This document shows positions 1 through 10,019 of a stretch of DNA of 64,000 nt, piece by piece. Position 1 is the stretch's first letter. The number at the start of each line of letters is the position of its first letter. A program made the translations under genes and the position numbers. Source of the stretch: Atriophallophorus winterbourni. Its lineage: Eukaryota; Platyhelminthes; Trematoda; Plagiorchiida; Microphallidae. The DNA is taken from NCBI GenBank assembly GCA_013407085.1, contig JACCGJ010011163.1, positions 1-64,000 on the forward strand. Direction: 5' to 3'. Under the pieces are notes generated by a model. It saw nothing but the letters and a program-made list of their open reading frames with translations. It did no database searches and was not told where the DNA came from.

Positions 1-245
1 TGAGAATATCACCACCACGGGTGTGGGTGCGGTCCTCACGAAACATGAAATAGTTGGCTAGTTCAAGTGAAACGTTGGGAATTTCATGAGATGTCCACGT
101 CTCTGTGATGAGAACTATTTCGTACGGGTTTGAGATCAAGAAATGTTGAAGGTTTGGAAGCTTAGAGATAATCGACCGTGCATTAAATAATAGAAGATTA
201 ATTTTAGGATACTTAACATGTGTAACCGGAAGTAATTTACATGAG
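1..245 (-). pseudogene. CR1-type LINE ORF2, start of endonuclease domain (runs off window)
   Basis: Read on the minus strand, this stretch gives the N-terminus of an AP-like endonuclease of a CR1-clade LINE: an NARSI motif (about 215-200) followed by ITETWTS (about 115-95) and RTHTRGG near base 1. The Asn and the Glu of ITETW are conserved catalytic positions of the family. The endonuclease nicks target DNA to start target-primed reverse transcription. The rest of ORF2 lies outside the window. It follows an ORF1-like frame on the same strand, the expected order for a CR1 element. No start codon can be fixed. The class is well supported; whether this copy is intact cannot be judged. Confidence 0.7.
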
Positions 246-606
246 TGGTCTGAAATTCGTGGTGTTAATTTAAGTAAGGGTTTTGGTAATGAAGAGGAAA
301 ATTTTGCTGAGGAAAATTTTGCATGGGTATATACCTGGTTTGAAAAGGGTCTAGGTAGGTGTTAAACGGGTTCACGTTCATGAGATGACGATAATCTAGG
401 GTACCTGACGCGTATTGAAGTGGAAAATGGTAGGGTCTTGAAGAAGGATAGTGAGGACGTGAATGCTGAGGAGAGAAAGGACTATGGGAAGGAATAATTG
501 GGCCAAATGGGTCAGATGTGACCGGAAATTTCTATGGACGGGGTGATAAGTGTATAAACCATGGGGTGGTTTATATTCATCAACGTTTCGCTTGGCCCTA
601 TGCATA

Positions 607-1443
607 CTATTGATGTTTGGTCCACCTCGAAGTAGTGGCGAATTTGCCTTGAATACAGGGAGCACGAGTTTTTTTAGTAGATTTACCTGACGATCGAGCT
701 GCGGGGCGTACATCTGCAGTGACTGTTTCAATAGTTGTGAGATTGCATTCATGGGCAGGAGTTGTGTTATCAATGTTTAAATTAGGTTTAGCTATAAAGG
801 GGATGCTACTTGAAGTTGGTATATCATCAGAATCTGAAGCTCGGGGTATAGATGTTGATGTGGAATTATCAACGACAATATCCAGGTCTATTAAATTGGT
901 GGTAACTGTTGAGGGTTTTACTACGTTGCAACGCTTGGGAACGCATTTGCGTTGTAAGGGTGTGTTGTCTGGCTTGATCAACACATTGGAAAATTGAGGC
1001 AGTGATTTTAAGACATGTTGATTATTAAGTATATGTAACGCATAATTTTCGTTAACACATTTTAATAATATCGGGGCACAACTGCGGTTAGAAGGCTTTC
1101 TAAGCCTACTTACAGATGCCGATTCTAGGGGGAGGTCATAACGAGACATTACTAACTTTATGAGGTCCACTAAAGGATATCTATCGCCTACATTAATAAG
1201 AATAATGTTTTTAGCACGGTTTTGACGGTGCTCAATTTCTGAGGTCAGTGACACTATGAATCGACCCGTTTGTTGAAGTGGATCAGAGTCTAACACGTAA
1301 CTAGGGTCAAGAAGGATAGCTAATGGTTCTAATATACTGCACATTTTAGAAACCGTAGACAGCTTATCCGCGACTGATTCATTCTTGTTTTCTAGGTTCC
1401 GTACAGTGGTCAGAACCGTGGACATATTTCCATCAAGAACCAC
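607..1443 (-). CDS. CR1-type LINE ORF1-like protein
   Basis: An uninterrupted 278-codon frame. The N-terminal third (residues ~1-75) is helical and polar. The centre (residues ~75-165) has the pattern of a CR1 ORF1 nucleic-acid-binding domain: an IILINVGDR strand, a loop with SVSRLRKP, then APILLKCVNENYAL and a VLIKPDNTP end. The C-terminal ~110 residues are Ser/Thr/Pro-rich with a basic end (SGKSTKKTR). ORF1 proteins of this clade bind the element RNA. It lies just before the endonuclease start at the window edge, as expected for one element on the minus strand. An overlapping frame (773-396) is probably a shadow or a degraded join to ORF2. Assignment rests on pattern and position, not on a search. 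Confidence 0.55.
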   Translation of the reverse strand: MVLDGNMSTVLTTVRNLENKNESVADKLSTVSKMCSILEPLAILLDPSYVLDSDPLQQTGRFIVSLTSEIEHRQNRAKNIILINVGDRYPLVDLIKLVMSRYDLPLESASVSRLRKPSNRSCAPILLKCVNENYALHILNNQHVLKSLPQFSNVLIKPDNTPLQRKCVPKRCNVVKPSTVTTNLIDLDIVVDNSTSTSIPRASDSDDIPTSSSIPFIAKPNLNIDNTTPAHECNLTTIETVTADVRPAARSSGKSTKKTRAPCIQGKFATTSRWTKHQ

Positions 1444-1589
1444 CGAACATTTTTTTAATTAAGATGTAGTTCGGTGTGTTGCTCTTGAAGATTTCGATAG
1501 CTTGTAATGAGACATATCAACAGCATAAATATAAATATGTGTAGTGCAGATAAAAGACTTGCCAAAATTTCGAACACCGCGCGTTCTAA

Positions 1590-3735
1590 TTTGAAACAAA
1601 TATTAGTTCACCCGATGCTATCTGTGAAGAATTCCCTCTGTACTTTAACTCTACCTACAACAATTCAAACTACGTTTATACATTTAGTCATCTTCCCTCG
1701 CCTAATACACTAAATAATTTGAGTATAAACCTCAGTGACATAAGTAAATTACGTCAGCAATCAACTGTCAGTCTTAAACCGTACACAACAGGCATACCTC
1801 CAGCCATATGCATAATGGATGGATGGATGGACTTTCAACTTCTATTGCAGAACTTATTCAACGCATCTATAGAATCTGGTACCTTTTCCTGCAGAATGTA
1901 AACACTCATTTGTTATACCTAGATAAAATCTGGCTCGAAACACTTAGTAACGAACTACCGACGGGTAAACCATACAGCTTTCTTATCAAGATTATTTGGA
2001 AAAAATTGTAAAGATAGCTTTACTAGAATACTTGACACCTAATTTCTGTTCTTATGCACAGCACGGATTCCTTAACAAAAGATCCTACATCACTCACCAG
2101 TTAGAATACATAGACTGCATCACAAGTTCAAATGAAAATGGTTTAGCAGTGATAGTAGTCTTCCTTAATATAACTAAAGCATTCGACACAGTAACGCATA
2201 ACCTATCACTAACTAACCTAAGTTCATTTAGTATAGGTGGAAATCTTCATTATTGGCTCACTTCTTTTTTTAGAGATCACACATACTCTGTTGAGGTTAA
2301 TGGTCACAGGTCGCGCACCTTGCTGATTCCAAGTGGTGTGATACGAGGCAGTGTTTTAGGTCCATTACTTTTTCTCCTATACATAAATGATGTACATACA
2401 GTCATCTCTATTAGTAAGTTATTCTTGTTCACAGACGACATGAAAGTAGTCATTTCTTACCCATCTTCTAAAACACAAACTTACATTACCAGGCTAAACA
2501 AAAATTTGGCTGCATTATCCAAATGGGGTAAAATTAATGGTCTCTTATTTTCTGTAGAAAAATTTAAATTCATGCCTTTAGGATGTACAATTCTTGATAG
2601 ATCAATCTTTTTTAATAATAATCTCACTCAAATTATCGACTGCAAACGTGATCTTGGTTTCAGATATTCAGTATCGCTTACATTCAACGAGCATATACAT
2701 CACGTGATCTCAAAGGCAAAGCAGAGTGTAAATATGATTCATAAGTTCTTTACTCTCTTACACTTGAAGTTAGAACTTTTTGAACTATTCACTATACCCC
2801 TGTAGTGGACCCAAAAGAAATAAGTCTAGCACTAAACACAATACGGCAAAAATGGGAAGAACTCACTAAAAGACCACAGGAGCAAATGTCTAAGTAAAGA
2901 TACAGTGAAGTCCAACGATAGCAAAATAATCCAGACAGAAAAGTCCAAGAGATGGAATCCAAGGTGCAGAAAGCGCTAAAATGTTGGAGAATCCGTTAAT
3001 CACAATTCCGGCACGCGGTGATGCACGCAAACTCCGCAACCGCGGAAGAAAACAAAGTCCGAGTTCCAAGTTGTATTAACCGCCAAAAGTATATTGTACA
3101 AGTATTAGTACGAATGAAGTGTACATGGCCACAAAAGGAATTACCATACAAGGCCGAAAGTGTATGTACAAAATACTAAGGTACGAAATGAGAATAGTTC
3201 ACTACACCCCTCTTCGATTACTGTAATATAATATACAACAGTATAAACAAAACCGATAGCATCGTTTTGGAAAACGTACAACGTACTTCTACCAAACCAA
3301 TCACCGAATATAGCTCAAATCAATCATATAGAGAAAGATGCAAGCAGCCTAAGCTAGAACCACTATGGTTCCGTAGAAAAAGACACAACCTAATACTGTT
3401 TTTTAGAATAATATCTTCTGATAATATAGATATAAATTCGACTATTCATTTCCGACAAGGTTCTAGATATTAGTTAAGAAATCAAGATAACCTAGTGGAA
3501 TTACCTAGTTTCTGTACGAAAGTAAGAAGAAACTTTTACCTAATTAAATACGCTAAACTTCGGAATATTCTTCCGAAAAACATAAGACTTTGTGCCTCAC
3601 TATGTGATTTCAAATCAAATCTGAATTCATTCCTCGCAGTTGAAAAATTAATGGAACAGTTCAAACTAGATGCTTCTCTAGATGAACTATATAATCATGG
3701 CATTGCTGGATACCAACAGTGAAATCAATTTTACA
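1590..3735 (+). pseudogene. CR1-type LINE ORF2: reverse transcriptase and C-terminus, split by a solo LTR
   Basis: From about 1590 one frame reads the CR1 region ahead of the RT. A frame break near 1900 leads into the RT at 1996-2805. RT landmarks are QHGFLNKRS, an A-motif with TKAFDTV, the SGVIRGSVLGPLLFLLYIND block (B region) and FTDDMKV in place of the usual FADD. The frame stops at 2805 only because a 406-bp LTR sits there. It resumes after the LTR with the DYC/IYNSI segment, VQRTSTK, YRERC and EPLWFRRKR (to ~3473), then the C-terminal NILPKNIR and FKSNLNSFL block (to 3722). In-frame stops near 3470 and 1900 show it is dead. It is head-to-head with the minus-strand CR1 at 1-1443. Confidence 0.8.
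2801..3206. mobile_element. Solo LTR (406 bp) inserted in CR1 ORF2
   Basis: The insert begins TGTAGTG and ends CACTACA, perfect 7-bp inverted termini of the TG...CA type used by LTR retrotransposons. It is flanked by CCCC at 2797-2800 and 3207-3210, a 4-bp target-site duplication; a looser match extends over TTCACTAYA on the left. Removing the insert plus one CCCC joins the CR1 reading frame without a shift, which confirms both boundaries. There is no internal coding region, so this is a solo LTR left by recombination. It does not match the 205-bp Gypsy LTRs at 5748 and 8796, so it is another family. Orientation is not determined. Confidence 0.85.
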
Positions 3736-4159
3736 ACTTTCATAATGAACATTCACTCTGTTCGTTAGTATCTATTTTACAGATTACCCCTTTACATTCA
3801 TGTGAAGACCCCGAATTGTCTGCGAACACCCATAAAAAGACGATTTCCATTCAGAACTTATATTTCGACAATAACAAATAGTTCCAACTGAACATTTTTC
3901 AAAGATTCTGCCTCTTCGAGTTTTCCCAATTCTTCGGTGATCAGGTCCATCGAACTTCAAAATTCTTCGTGTCATTTTTCCCCTACCTCCATATTTCTTT
4001 CATACAATAACAGCTCATATATTGATTTTTTGTAGAAGTGATTGATTAACATTTACCTTCATCATTTTCCAACAAAAAAATTCCCGCACGTATGACCTTG
4101 AAAATATAATAACTATTGTCCATTTTTATGCCATATGTATACAAGCAATTTCGTGATTA

Positions 4160-4250
4160 TTGGTCATGCTTACCATGCCTTGGAAATCCAAGAATGAAAC
4201 ATTTATTTATTAATTTATTCATTTATTTAAGAAGAATTGATGTATCAGTA
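4160..4250 (+). repeat. LINE 3' end with (ATTT)n-like tail
   Basis: The block reads CCTTGGAAATCCAAGAATGA followed by an A/T-rich run of ATTTATT units. The same block with a longer (ATTT)n run ends the LINE remnant at 12140-12550. It marks the 3' terminus of a plus-strand LINE copy whose body is not recognisable here. The preceding 3740-4160 holds no gene that I can support. Confidence 0.5.
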
Positions 4251-4374
4251 ATTGTACATCTTAAAGGCATGAAATTAAATTTATTTACAGAGAATAAGAG
4301 ACCATTAATTTCACCCCAGTTAGATAATGCAGACAAATATTTGCTCAGCCTGGTAATGTAACTTTGTGCTTCTG

Positions 4375-5697
4375 AATATGATAATAAATCGGTATATTAC
4401 TTCACAATCGGGTAAAATCCGCCGTATCCCGATACCTAATTCCAATGCTTATCTGGTTTGTGACATGTCTACTGGTAAAGCCCGTCCAATTGTCCCATCA
4501 GATTTGAGACGTACCGTATTCGAGTATTTACATGGTTTATCACACCTCGGAATAAAAGCTACTCGAAAGCTGATTAGCTCTCGTTATCTTTGGTCTAATA
4601 TGCATAAATACATTCAACTTTGGACCAAGAGTTGGCTCCGATGTCAACAAAGCGAAGTCCAACGTCACACCATCAGTTCCCTTGGTGTATTTCTACCTGT
4701 TACGGAGCGCTTTCAGCACGTTCACTTGGATCTCGTTGGTCCATTAGCGGTCTCTAAAGGTTGCTCCTATATATTGACCTGCGTCGACCGTTTTACCTGT
4801 TGGTCATTAGCTGTAGTCATACAGGATATCAGTGCAGAAACGGTTGCGAAAGCTTTCGTTCAACATTGGATAAGCAACTTTGGTGTACCGAACACTATTA
4901 CCACTGACAGAGGTTCTCAATTCCAATCAACGCTTTTTCGGGAATTAAATAGAACACTCGGTACAAAGCACATACAGACTACAGCCTACCAACATTCTTC
5001 AAATGGCTTAGTCGAAAGATTTCACTGGCAACTAAAAGCCGCAATCATGAGTCACGGGAATTCAGAACGTTGGTCCGAGTCATTGCCTTTGGTGCTTCTT
5101 GGTATCCGTACAACCGTGAAAGAAGACCTTGGTTGCTCAGCTGCTGAGATGGTGTACGGGAGTGCACTTAACCTACCTGGCGAATTTCTGACATCTTCCG
5201 ATTCACCAAATGATCTTACAGCTCCACAACATGTCAGTCGCCTTCGCAGCTTCATGAAATCATTACGAGCTATCCCAACTCGCCAACAAGCCCAACCGTT
5301 CTATATCCCGGCAGACTTGTCTACCTGGGACTTTGTGTTTGTGCGCGCTGATCATGTACGTCGAGCACTTCAACCACCGTATGCTGGTCCGTACAAGGTG
5401 CTCAGCAGGCATCCAAAGTATTTCGTAATTGACCGGAATGGATCAACAGAAACTGTCAGTATCGATCGTCTGAAAGTCGCTTACGTAGAACCAACATCGG
5501 AAGCGAAAACAAATACCCGAAACATTACTCCACAGACGTCTACTATTGACCAAGACGTCCCTTCGTCTGATTCACCAGAAACCAACCTTACCCCCGATAA
5601 AACCCCATTCCGTTCGTGTCTCAAACCGCCCGATAGACAAACACATTCAGGCCGCAAGGTACATTTCCCACAAAGGCTTGACGATTTTATAACCTAA
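4375..5697 (+). pseudogene. Ty3/Gypsy (CsRn1-like) integrase, 5'-truncated
   Basis: About 440 codons of Gypsy pol C-terminus. It shows LSHLGIKATRKLI (His part of the zinc finger), then SWLRCQQS where the family has a CxxC pair, so the first Cys is Trp. The catalytic core follows: the Asp of VHLDLVGPL, the Asp of TTDRGSQF and the Glu of LVERFHWQLKAA, i.e. a D,D,E triad. AAEMVYG and LPGEF follow, then a C-terminal GPYKVL module and a Pro/Ser-rich tail ending with a stop at 5697. Gag, protease and RT are missing upstream, so the start is a truncation point near 4375. It is followed by a polypurine tract and an LTR. Integrase inserts element cDNA into the genome; the damaged zinc finger suggests a non-functional copy. 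Confidence 0.9.
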
Positions 5698-5737
5698 TGT
5701 TTTTTTTCGAGCGTCTTTTTCTTGTTCGACGCTCTAC

Positions 5738-5747
5738 GAGGGGAATC
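5738..5747 (+). promoter_or_regulatory. Polypurine tract before 3' LTR
   Basis: CGAGGGGAATC lies immediately upstream of the LTR start TGTGGTGACG. A purine-rich tract in this position primes plus-strand DNA synthesis in LTR retrotransposons. It supports the LTR boundary. Confidence 0.65.
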
Positions 5748-5952
5748 TGTGGTGACGGTTCAAATATTTAATCAATAGTAATCAATAATTTTGTAATTCA
5801 AATTTTCTTGTTGTTAACCTCACATTAATTACAATAGACTCTTTGTCTACGCACGGTTTTCGTTCTTCTATGGTTGTCTGGGAGTCAAAATTGTATGTGG
5901 ATATAACTGGAATACACGCAGCCTCAGAATCCATTCGTCAATATCCACTACA
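5748..5952 (+). repeat. Gypsy 3' LTR (205 bp, copy A)
   Basis: It starts TGTGGTGACG and ends TCCACTACA. A second LTR of the same length and clearly the same sequence, on the minus strand, lies at 8796-9000; by eye they differ at roughly one base in ten. It follows the integrase and polypurine tract on the plus strand. At its right edge it cuts directly into a minus-strand CR1 ORF2. Confidence 0.85.
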
Positions 5953-7616
5953 AAGTAACACCGTTAACGCTAACTGAAAAGGTGCGATCAGACAGAAAAG
6001 AAAGAAACCAGCTTAATAAAGGCCGATGAATACCTAAATATGATAACTTCAAAAGGAGTAGCGTATGTGGAACCCGATCGAAAGCCTTGCTTATGTCTAG
6101 GAATACAATTATCACTGATAATCCTTGGTCTAGTGAACTGGTTATGTGATCTAAATATTCTAACTGGCAGGTTGCACAAGAGTTTTGGTTTAGGAAACCA
6201 TGTTGGACTGGGGAGAACGCATCTGAGCCAAGGTAGTCCAACAAAGATTTCTTAATTAACTTTTCAAATAACCTAGAGAGAATAGGAGTGTGATTAATAG
6301 GGCGATAATTCGTAACGAGGTTCGAATTACCAGATTTTAAACGAGGGATAATAACCGAGTGTTTCCAATGAGTTGGAAAGATTCCGGATTTGAGAGAAAT
6401 ATTAAAAATATTTAATAAGAGTAAGGTAAAATCTTCACTGCTGTTATGTAGGATGGCTGATATAAAACCTACACCATCGGGCTTGTAAGAAATTTTACTT
6501 CGACGGGAAATATCTATTATTTCTTTTAAAGTCAAAGTAAAGGAGTCAATAGTATTTAAGGGAACGTTATTGCTTGCTGGTGGATGGTAAATGTTATTAT
6601 TAAATGAGCTGCTGAAGAATGAAGAGAAAGCCTGACTTATTGTGGGCGGGTCAGTAGTGACTACATCCTTATTATCTTTTTGATAAATAATTGAAGAAAT
6701 GTCACGTTTCAATGAGATACATCTATTCTTCGTAAGACAATTCAAAGACTTAGTCTTTGAGTTACTGCTTAAAGCCTTTCTTTCTTGACGCTCTAGGAGG
6801 CGAATTTTAATACCTGGGAGAGAGTTACATAGCTCATGTCGGCGTATAACAGAGAAGAAGTCAAACTTATGATTCGCAGAAGTAGAGAGACGAGCAATCT
6901 TTTTTTCGAGAAGGGTTATGGGGTTATGTTTACTTCTTTTAATATGAGAGGTAGACGAACTCCGAAGGCATGCTAAGAGGTTATCATGGAAAATCGAAGA
7001 AATACGATTAAAGTCTAAAGAAAGAAAAAATTCAGTCCAGTCGTTGTCTCTGAGAAGATTCGAAAACTTAGTCCAGTTGATATAAATTTTCTCATCATTG
7101 TGAATATATGCCGGCTTCCGAAAAAGGCGCAGAACGCAAGTGACCATATTGTGGTCGCAACTGGAAAGAGTTGTGATGGCAGTTTTGGGAATATCTTCGT
7201 TAGCTACAGGAATTTGATGATATACCCGCACTAAATCCAACTTCGAGAACACATATATTCCGTGAAGAGACAGTGCAAAGTCATGTTTATGCGGAATAGG
7301 ATATTGATCTAGGATCTGTACACGATTTAAAGCACGATAATCGCCACTTGGACGCCAGGATTCCGGTTTGTTCTTTTCGACCATGTGAAGAGGTGTGGCC
7401 CAAGGTGAATTCGATGGACGGATTATTCCGAGTTCCATCATATGCTCGAATTCTCGTTTGGCAGCTTCAAGTTTGTTAGGCGCCAGTCTCCGTGGTCTAC
7501 TGAAAACCAGGGGTCCACGGGTTGAAATATGGTGCTTGATGTCATGCTTCAGAGGGGTGTCATGTGCACATGGTTTGAAGATGTCCGAAAATTCTCTCAT
7601 GATGGGAGCGTAATTC
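5953..7616 (-). pseudogene. Chimeric frame: Gypsy RT N-terminus running in frame into CR1 ORF2
   Basis: One open frame of 550 codons (7600 down to 5948) joins two unrelated elements. Residues 1-~142 are the start of a CsRn1-like Gypsy reverse transcriptase: [71 protein letters not shown] and DIPKTAITT. At about 7175 it changes to CR1 ORF2 just after the endonuclease ([10 protein letters not shown]), and continues through the linker to RT motifs ([53 protein letters not shown]). At 5953 the frame is cut by Gypsy LTR copy A. The CR1 is a 5'-truncated insertion into Gypsy copy B, by chance in the same frame. The join leaves no complete enzyme: the Gypsy RT lacks its catalytic half and the CR1 RT lacks its FADD region. 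Confidence 0.85.
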
Positions 7617-8474
7617 TATGCAGTATCTCGAATTGGGACTCGAATAGTTTGTATGGGTGAATTAGACAAATGGCCGATGACGTTAATATTTGTGACATTG
7701 TCAATGAGCTTTCGTGTACTCATGTTGACTGAAAGATTAAAGTGTGAAAGGAAATCGGCTCCCAGGATAGGGTTTTTGACGTCGGCAACAGTGAAAATCC
7801 ATCGAAAGTGACGTCGCAGACCGAGGTCGATGGAAAGAGATCGTTGACCGTATGTGCTTATTCGAGTACCGTTCGCCGCTTGTAGGGTCAATGAAGAGTG
7901 GTTTCTGCGTTCTGAGTTTGTGGGTGGGATGACGCTCAGTTCGGCTCCCGTTTCAATCAGAAAATGCATCTTTGTTGAACCATCAGTGACGTAGAATAAG
8001 CGGCTTGTGTTATTGCCAGACAAAGCTGAAGATTCTACTGCCTGGCTTCGCGGCTTCTCTGATTTTGGTCTTGCGTTTTGAAACTGCATGGGGTTCTCTC
8101 CACTACGAGGACGGCTTCGACTTCTGTTTAATTGCTGTATTTGTGAAGTCAGATTGCTGATCTGAGATTTCAAATCAGATATAACCTTGTTCAAATCTGC
8201 GCAGGAAGTGCAAGGAGTGGAAATTGGTTGGCTAACCGTGCAGATTGATGTGGTACGAGATATGTCGTAGACTTCATCTGCAAATTGAGCAAGCTTGTCT
8301 AGGTTACTGTCAGTTGTAGCGTCTGCGTTGTGTTCGAACACGGTATAACTCGAATATAGCTTCGATTTGTGCAAACCACAGGCGTGGATCCGTCTTGTCG
8401 AAGACGGGTAATGTGAATTGATTGATAAAATCATCTTCCATCTTGTCTTCGTTATTTGTACTATGGTTCATTGC
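7616..8474 (-). pseudogene. Ty3/Gypsy (CsRn1-like) gag and protease, decayed
   Basis: Gag probably starts at the ATG at 8474-8472 and reads FINQFTLPVFDKTDPRLWFA and IEAIFELYRV. After ~35 residues the frame breaks and resumes well downstream in Gag (DSNLDKLAQFADEVYDI), so most of the capsid region is deleted. A polar SRSRPRSG stretch follows. The aspartic protease is at about 8020-7740, with FLIETGAELSVIPP in place of the canonical DTGAE, so the catalytic Asp is replaced by Glu. The later protease elements (LQAANGTRISTYG, FTVADVKNPILGADFL) are well kept. A stop at 7616 separates it from the RT. Neighbours fit one element on the minus strand: LTR, primer site, gag, protease, RT start. Confidence 0.85.
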
Positions 8475-8481
8475 GTTAATC

Positions 8482-8751
8482 TCAAAAGACGACGGTGGAG
8501 ATGGCTCGGTTATGTCTGCAGGATGGATCCCAGTTCGCATACGAAGGTAGCCATTCACTGGCGTCCGCAAGGTAAACGAAAAAGGGGACGGCCCAAGGAA
8601 ACATGGCGCAGAACGTTGGAACGCGAACTACATGCACAAGGATTCACGGTGCAGACGGCAACGGAAGCAGCGGCAGACCGGAACCACTATCGTGAAGTTG
8701 TCTTCGCCTCATGTGCCACCCGGCACGGAGAGGACTGAGTGAGTGAGTGAG
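8482..8751 (+). mobile_element. 5'-truncated RTE-like LINE insertion with 14-bp TSD
   Basis: This 270-bp insert lies just upstream of the Gypsy gag start and in the opposite orientation. It is flanked by TCATTGCGTTAATC at 8468-8481 and 8752-8765, a perfect 14-bp target-site duplication. It encodes the C-terminus of an RTE-like ORF (RRRWRWLGYVCRMDPSSH, WRPQGKRKRGRP, ERELHAQGFTVQ, ATRHGED then stop) and ends in a (TGAG)n tail. The reverse complement of 11064-11325 is nearly identical (about 97% by eye), so the family was active recently. The frame is open to the stop. Confidence 0.9.
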
Positions 8752-8781
8752 TCATTGCGTTAATCGAATTACATGCGTGTA

Positions 8782-8792
8782 CGGGCTCACCA
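8782..8792 (-). promoter_or_regulatory. Gypsy primer-binding site, tRNA-Trp-like
   Basis: Immediately inside the minus-strand LTR is TGGTGAGCCCG, one base from TGGTGACCCCG, which is complementary to the 3' end of tRNA-Trp. CsRn1-clade elements of flukes are known to use a tRNA-Trp primer. The site fixes the direction of copy B. Confidence 0.65.
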
Positions 8793-8795
8793 ATT

Positions 8796-9000
8796 TTTAG
8801 TGGATAGTGAGGAATGAATTCTTAGACTGCGTGTATTCCAGTTATATCCACATACAATTTCGACTCTCAGACAACCACAGGAGAACGAAAACCGTGCGTA
8901 GACAAAGAGTGTATTGTAATTAATGTGAAGTTAACAACAAGTAAATTTCAATTACCGAATTATTGATTAGTATTGATTATATATTTGAAACGTCACCACA
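8796..9000 (-). repeat. Gypsy 5' LTR (205 bp, copy B)
   Basis: On the minus strand it starts TGTGGTGACG at 9000 and ends TCCACTAAA at about 8796. It has the same length and layout as the LTR at 5748-5952. The primer site and gag follow on the minus strand. The CA end has decayed to AA. Confidence 0.85.
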
Positions 9001-9351
9001 CTTTCCACTGAAAGAAATTTTGGACGCTGGATTGGGTTATCAGCTATTTACAGTCCTGTGCCAACTGAACTGAACATTTTTGTTATAATCAGCTTATATC
9101 TGTGAAAATTTATCCATATTAGAAGTTTAAATTAAAAGCGAAAATATAAATATTGCAATATTATATCACGTGTTTATGGTGAATTATTGTTCGGAACTTG
9201 CATAATATCGCATAAACACAGCAATATTTGTTTATTAAAAAATTCGATCGTACCATTTTTTAGAATGTTACGCTTTTAAAGAATCGAAATGTATGATGAA
9301 ACTTATTTTCTATTTATGGTGAGAGCTCGCGTATCCGTGCATATATACTAC
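9001..9351. other. No gene recognised
   Basis: A/T-rich sequence between the Gypsy LTR and the ribozyme-like motif. I see no coding frame or repeat boundary here that I can support. Confidence 0.4.
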
Positions 9352-9381
9352 AGCCGGTTTCTTGCTGCTTGCCGTCGTTAG
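9352..9381 (-). ncRNA. Degenerate hammerhead-ribozyme-like motif
   Basis: On the minus strand the order is CTAACGA (for CTGATGA), a 13-nt segment CGGCAAGCAGCAA that nearly folds as CGGC-AAGCA-GC.., then GAAACCGG. Spacing is identical to the better copy at 41005-41034. Two core changes (G5 to A, T7 to C) and an impaired stem II mean it is probably inactive. Confidence 0.35.
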
Positions 9382-9654
9382 ATGCAGAGAGTATGGATTA
9401 GGTTCAGTTAGACTTAAAATTAATAACTCGTCTACCACTTTCATATTCTTATTGTATCATCACCACCTAATTTTACAGTTTGTCTTAGATCCCAAAAAGC
9501 TCCATGTAACACGAAGAATTTCCAACGCTTTTAGATAACGCTCAATAATATAGCACGCTGGTAAACGCGTTATTGCAAAACCGGATATTCTATCGAATTG
9601 AGGGGCTAAAATGCTCTCCATGTTGTAGAAAACTATTTCTTCATCCATTTACTT

Positions 9655-9900
9655 TCAAGTTCAAGTTGCACAGGGCTGAAGGTGGCTAAAAGCCAATCAC
9701 GCGCCCAGATTCCCTTCGACGGTATGCGGTTGAGCACCCGGCACTTCGATATCGAGTATACCTTTCGTACTTTTCACACATTCTTGTTTCCGAATATCTG
9801 GAAAGTAAGGTATGGTTTCTCTTCACCAGCACGGTGAGAGGTCAGCTATTCAGGAAACAATGCAATAATATGCGTGAACAATGTGTGGTGTATGAAATCA
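9655..9900. repeat. Dispersed repeat, family shared with 10483-10745
   Basis: Both copies share the order TTGCACAGG, GAGCCAATC or AGCCAATCA, CAGATT or GATTATCC, GTATG..GGTT-like middle, then CTTCACCAGCACGGTGAGAG or CTCCTCACCAGCACGGTTAG, and a final ..GGTGTATAA/GA end. Length is about 250 bp. The element class is unknown. A short ORF at 9648-9460 (minus) just to its left is not recognised. Confidence 0.5.
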
Positions 9901-9924
9901 CTAGCCTAGTTGAGGTTAAGTGAA

Positions 9925-9988
9925 ACACAGTCATAGACTGCATGTGGGCTAATTTACTGTCAGGTTGTCCAGGCCTAGACAGATATGA
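9925..9988 (+). repeat. Structured ~240-bp repeat, partial copy
   Basis: It contains the hallmark ACTGTCAGGTTG and GGCCTAGACAGATATGA block and an upstream ACAGTCATAGACTGC. Only the middle of the unit is kept. Confidence 0.6.
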
Positions 9989-10019
9989 TAAAAATGTAAA
10001 AAAATACGTTTTTTTGTTT

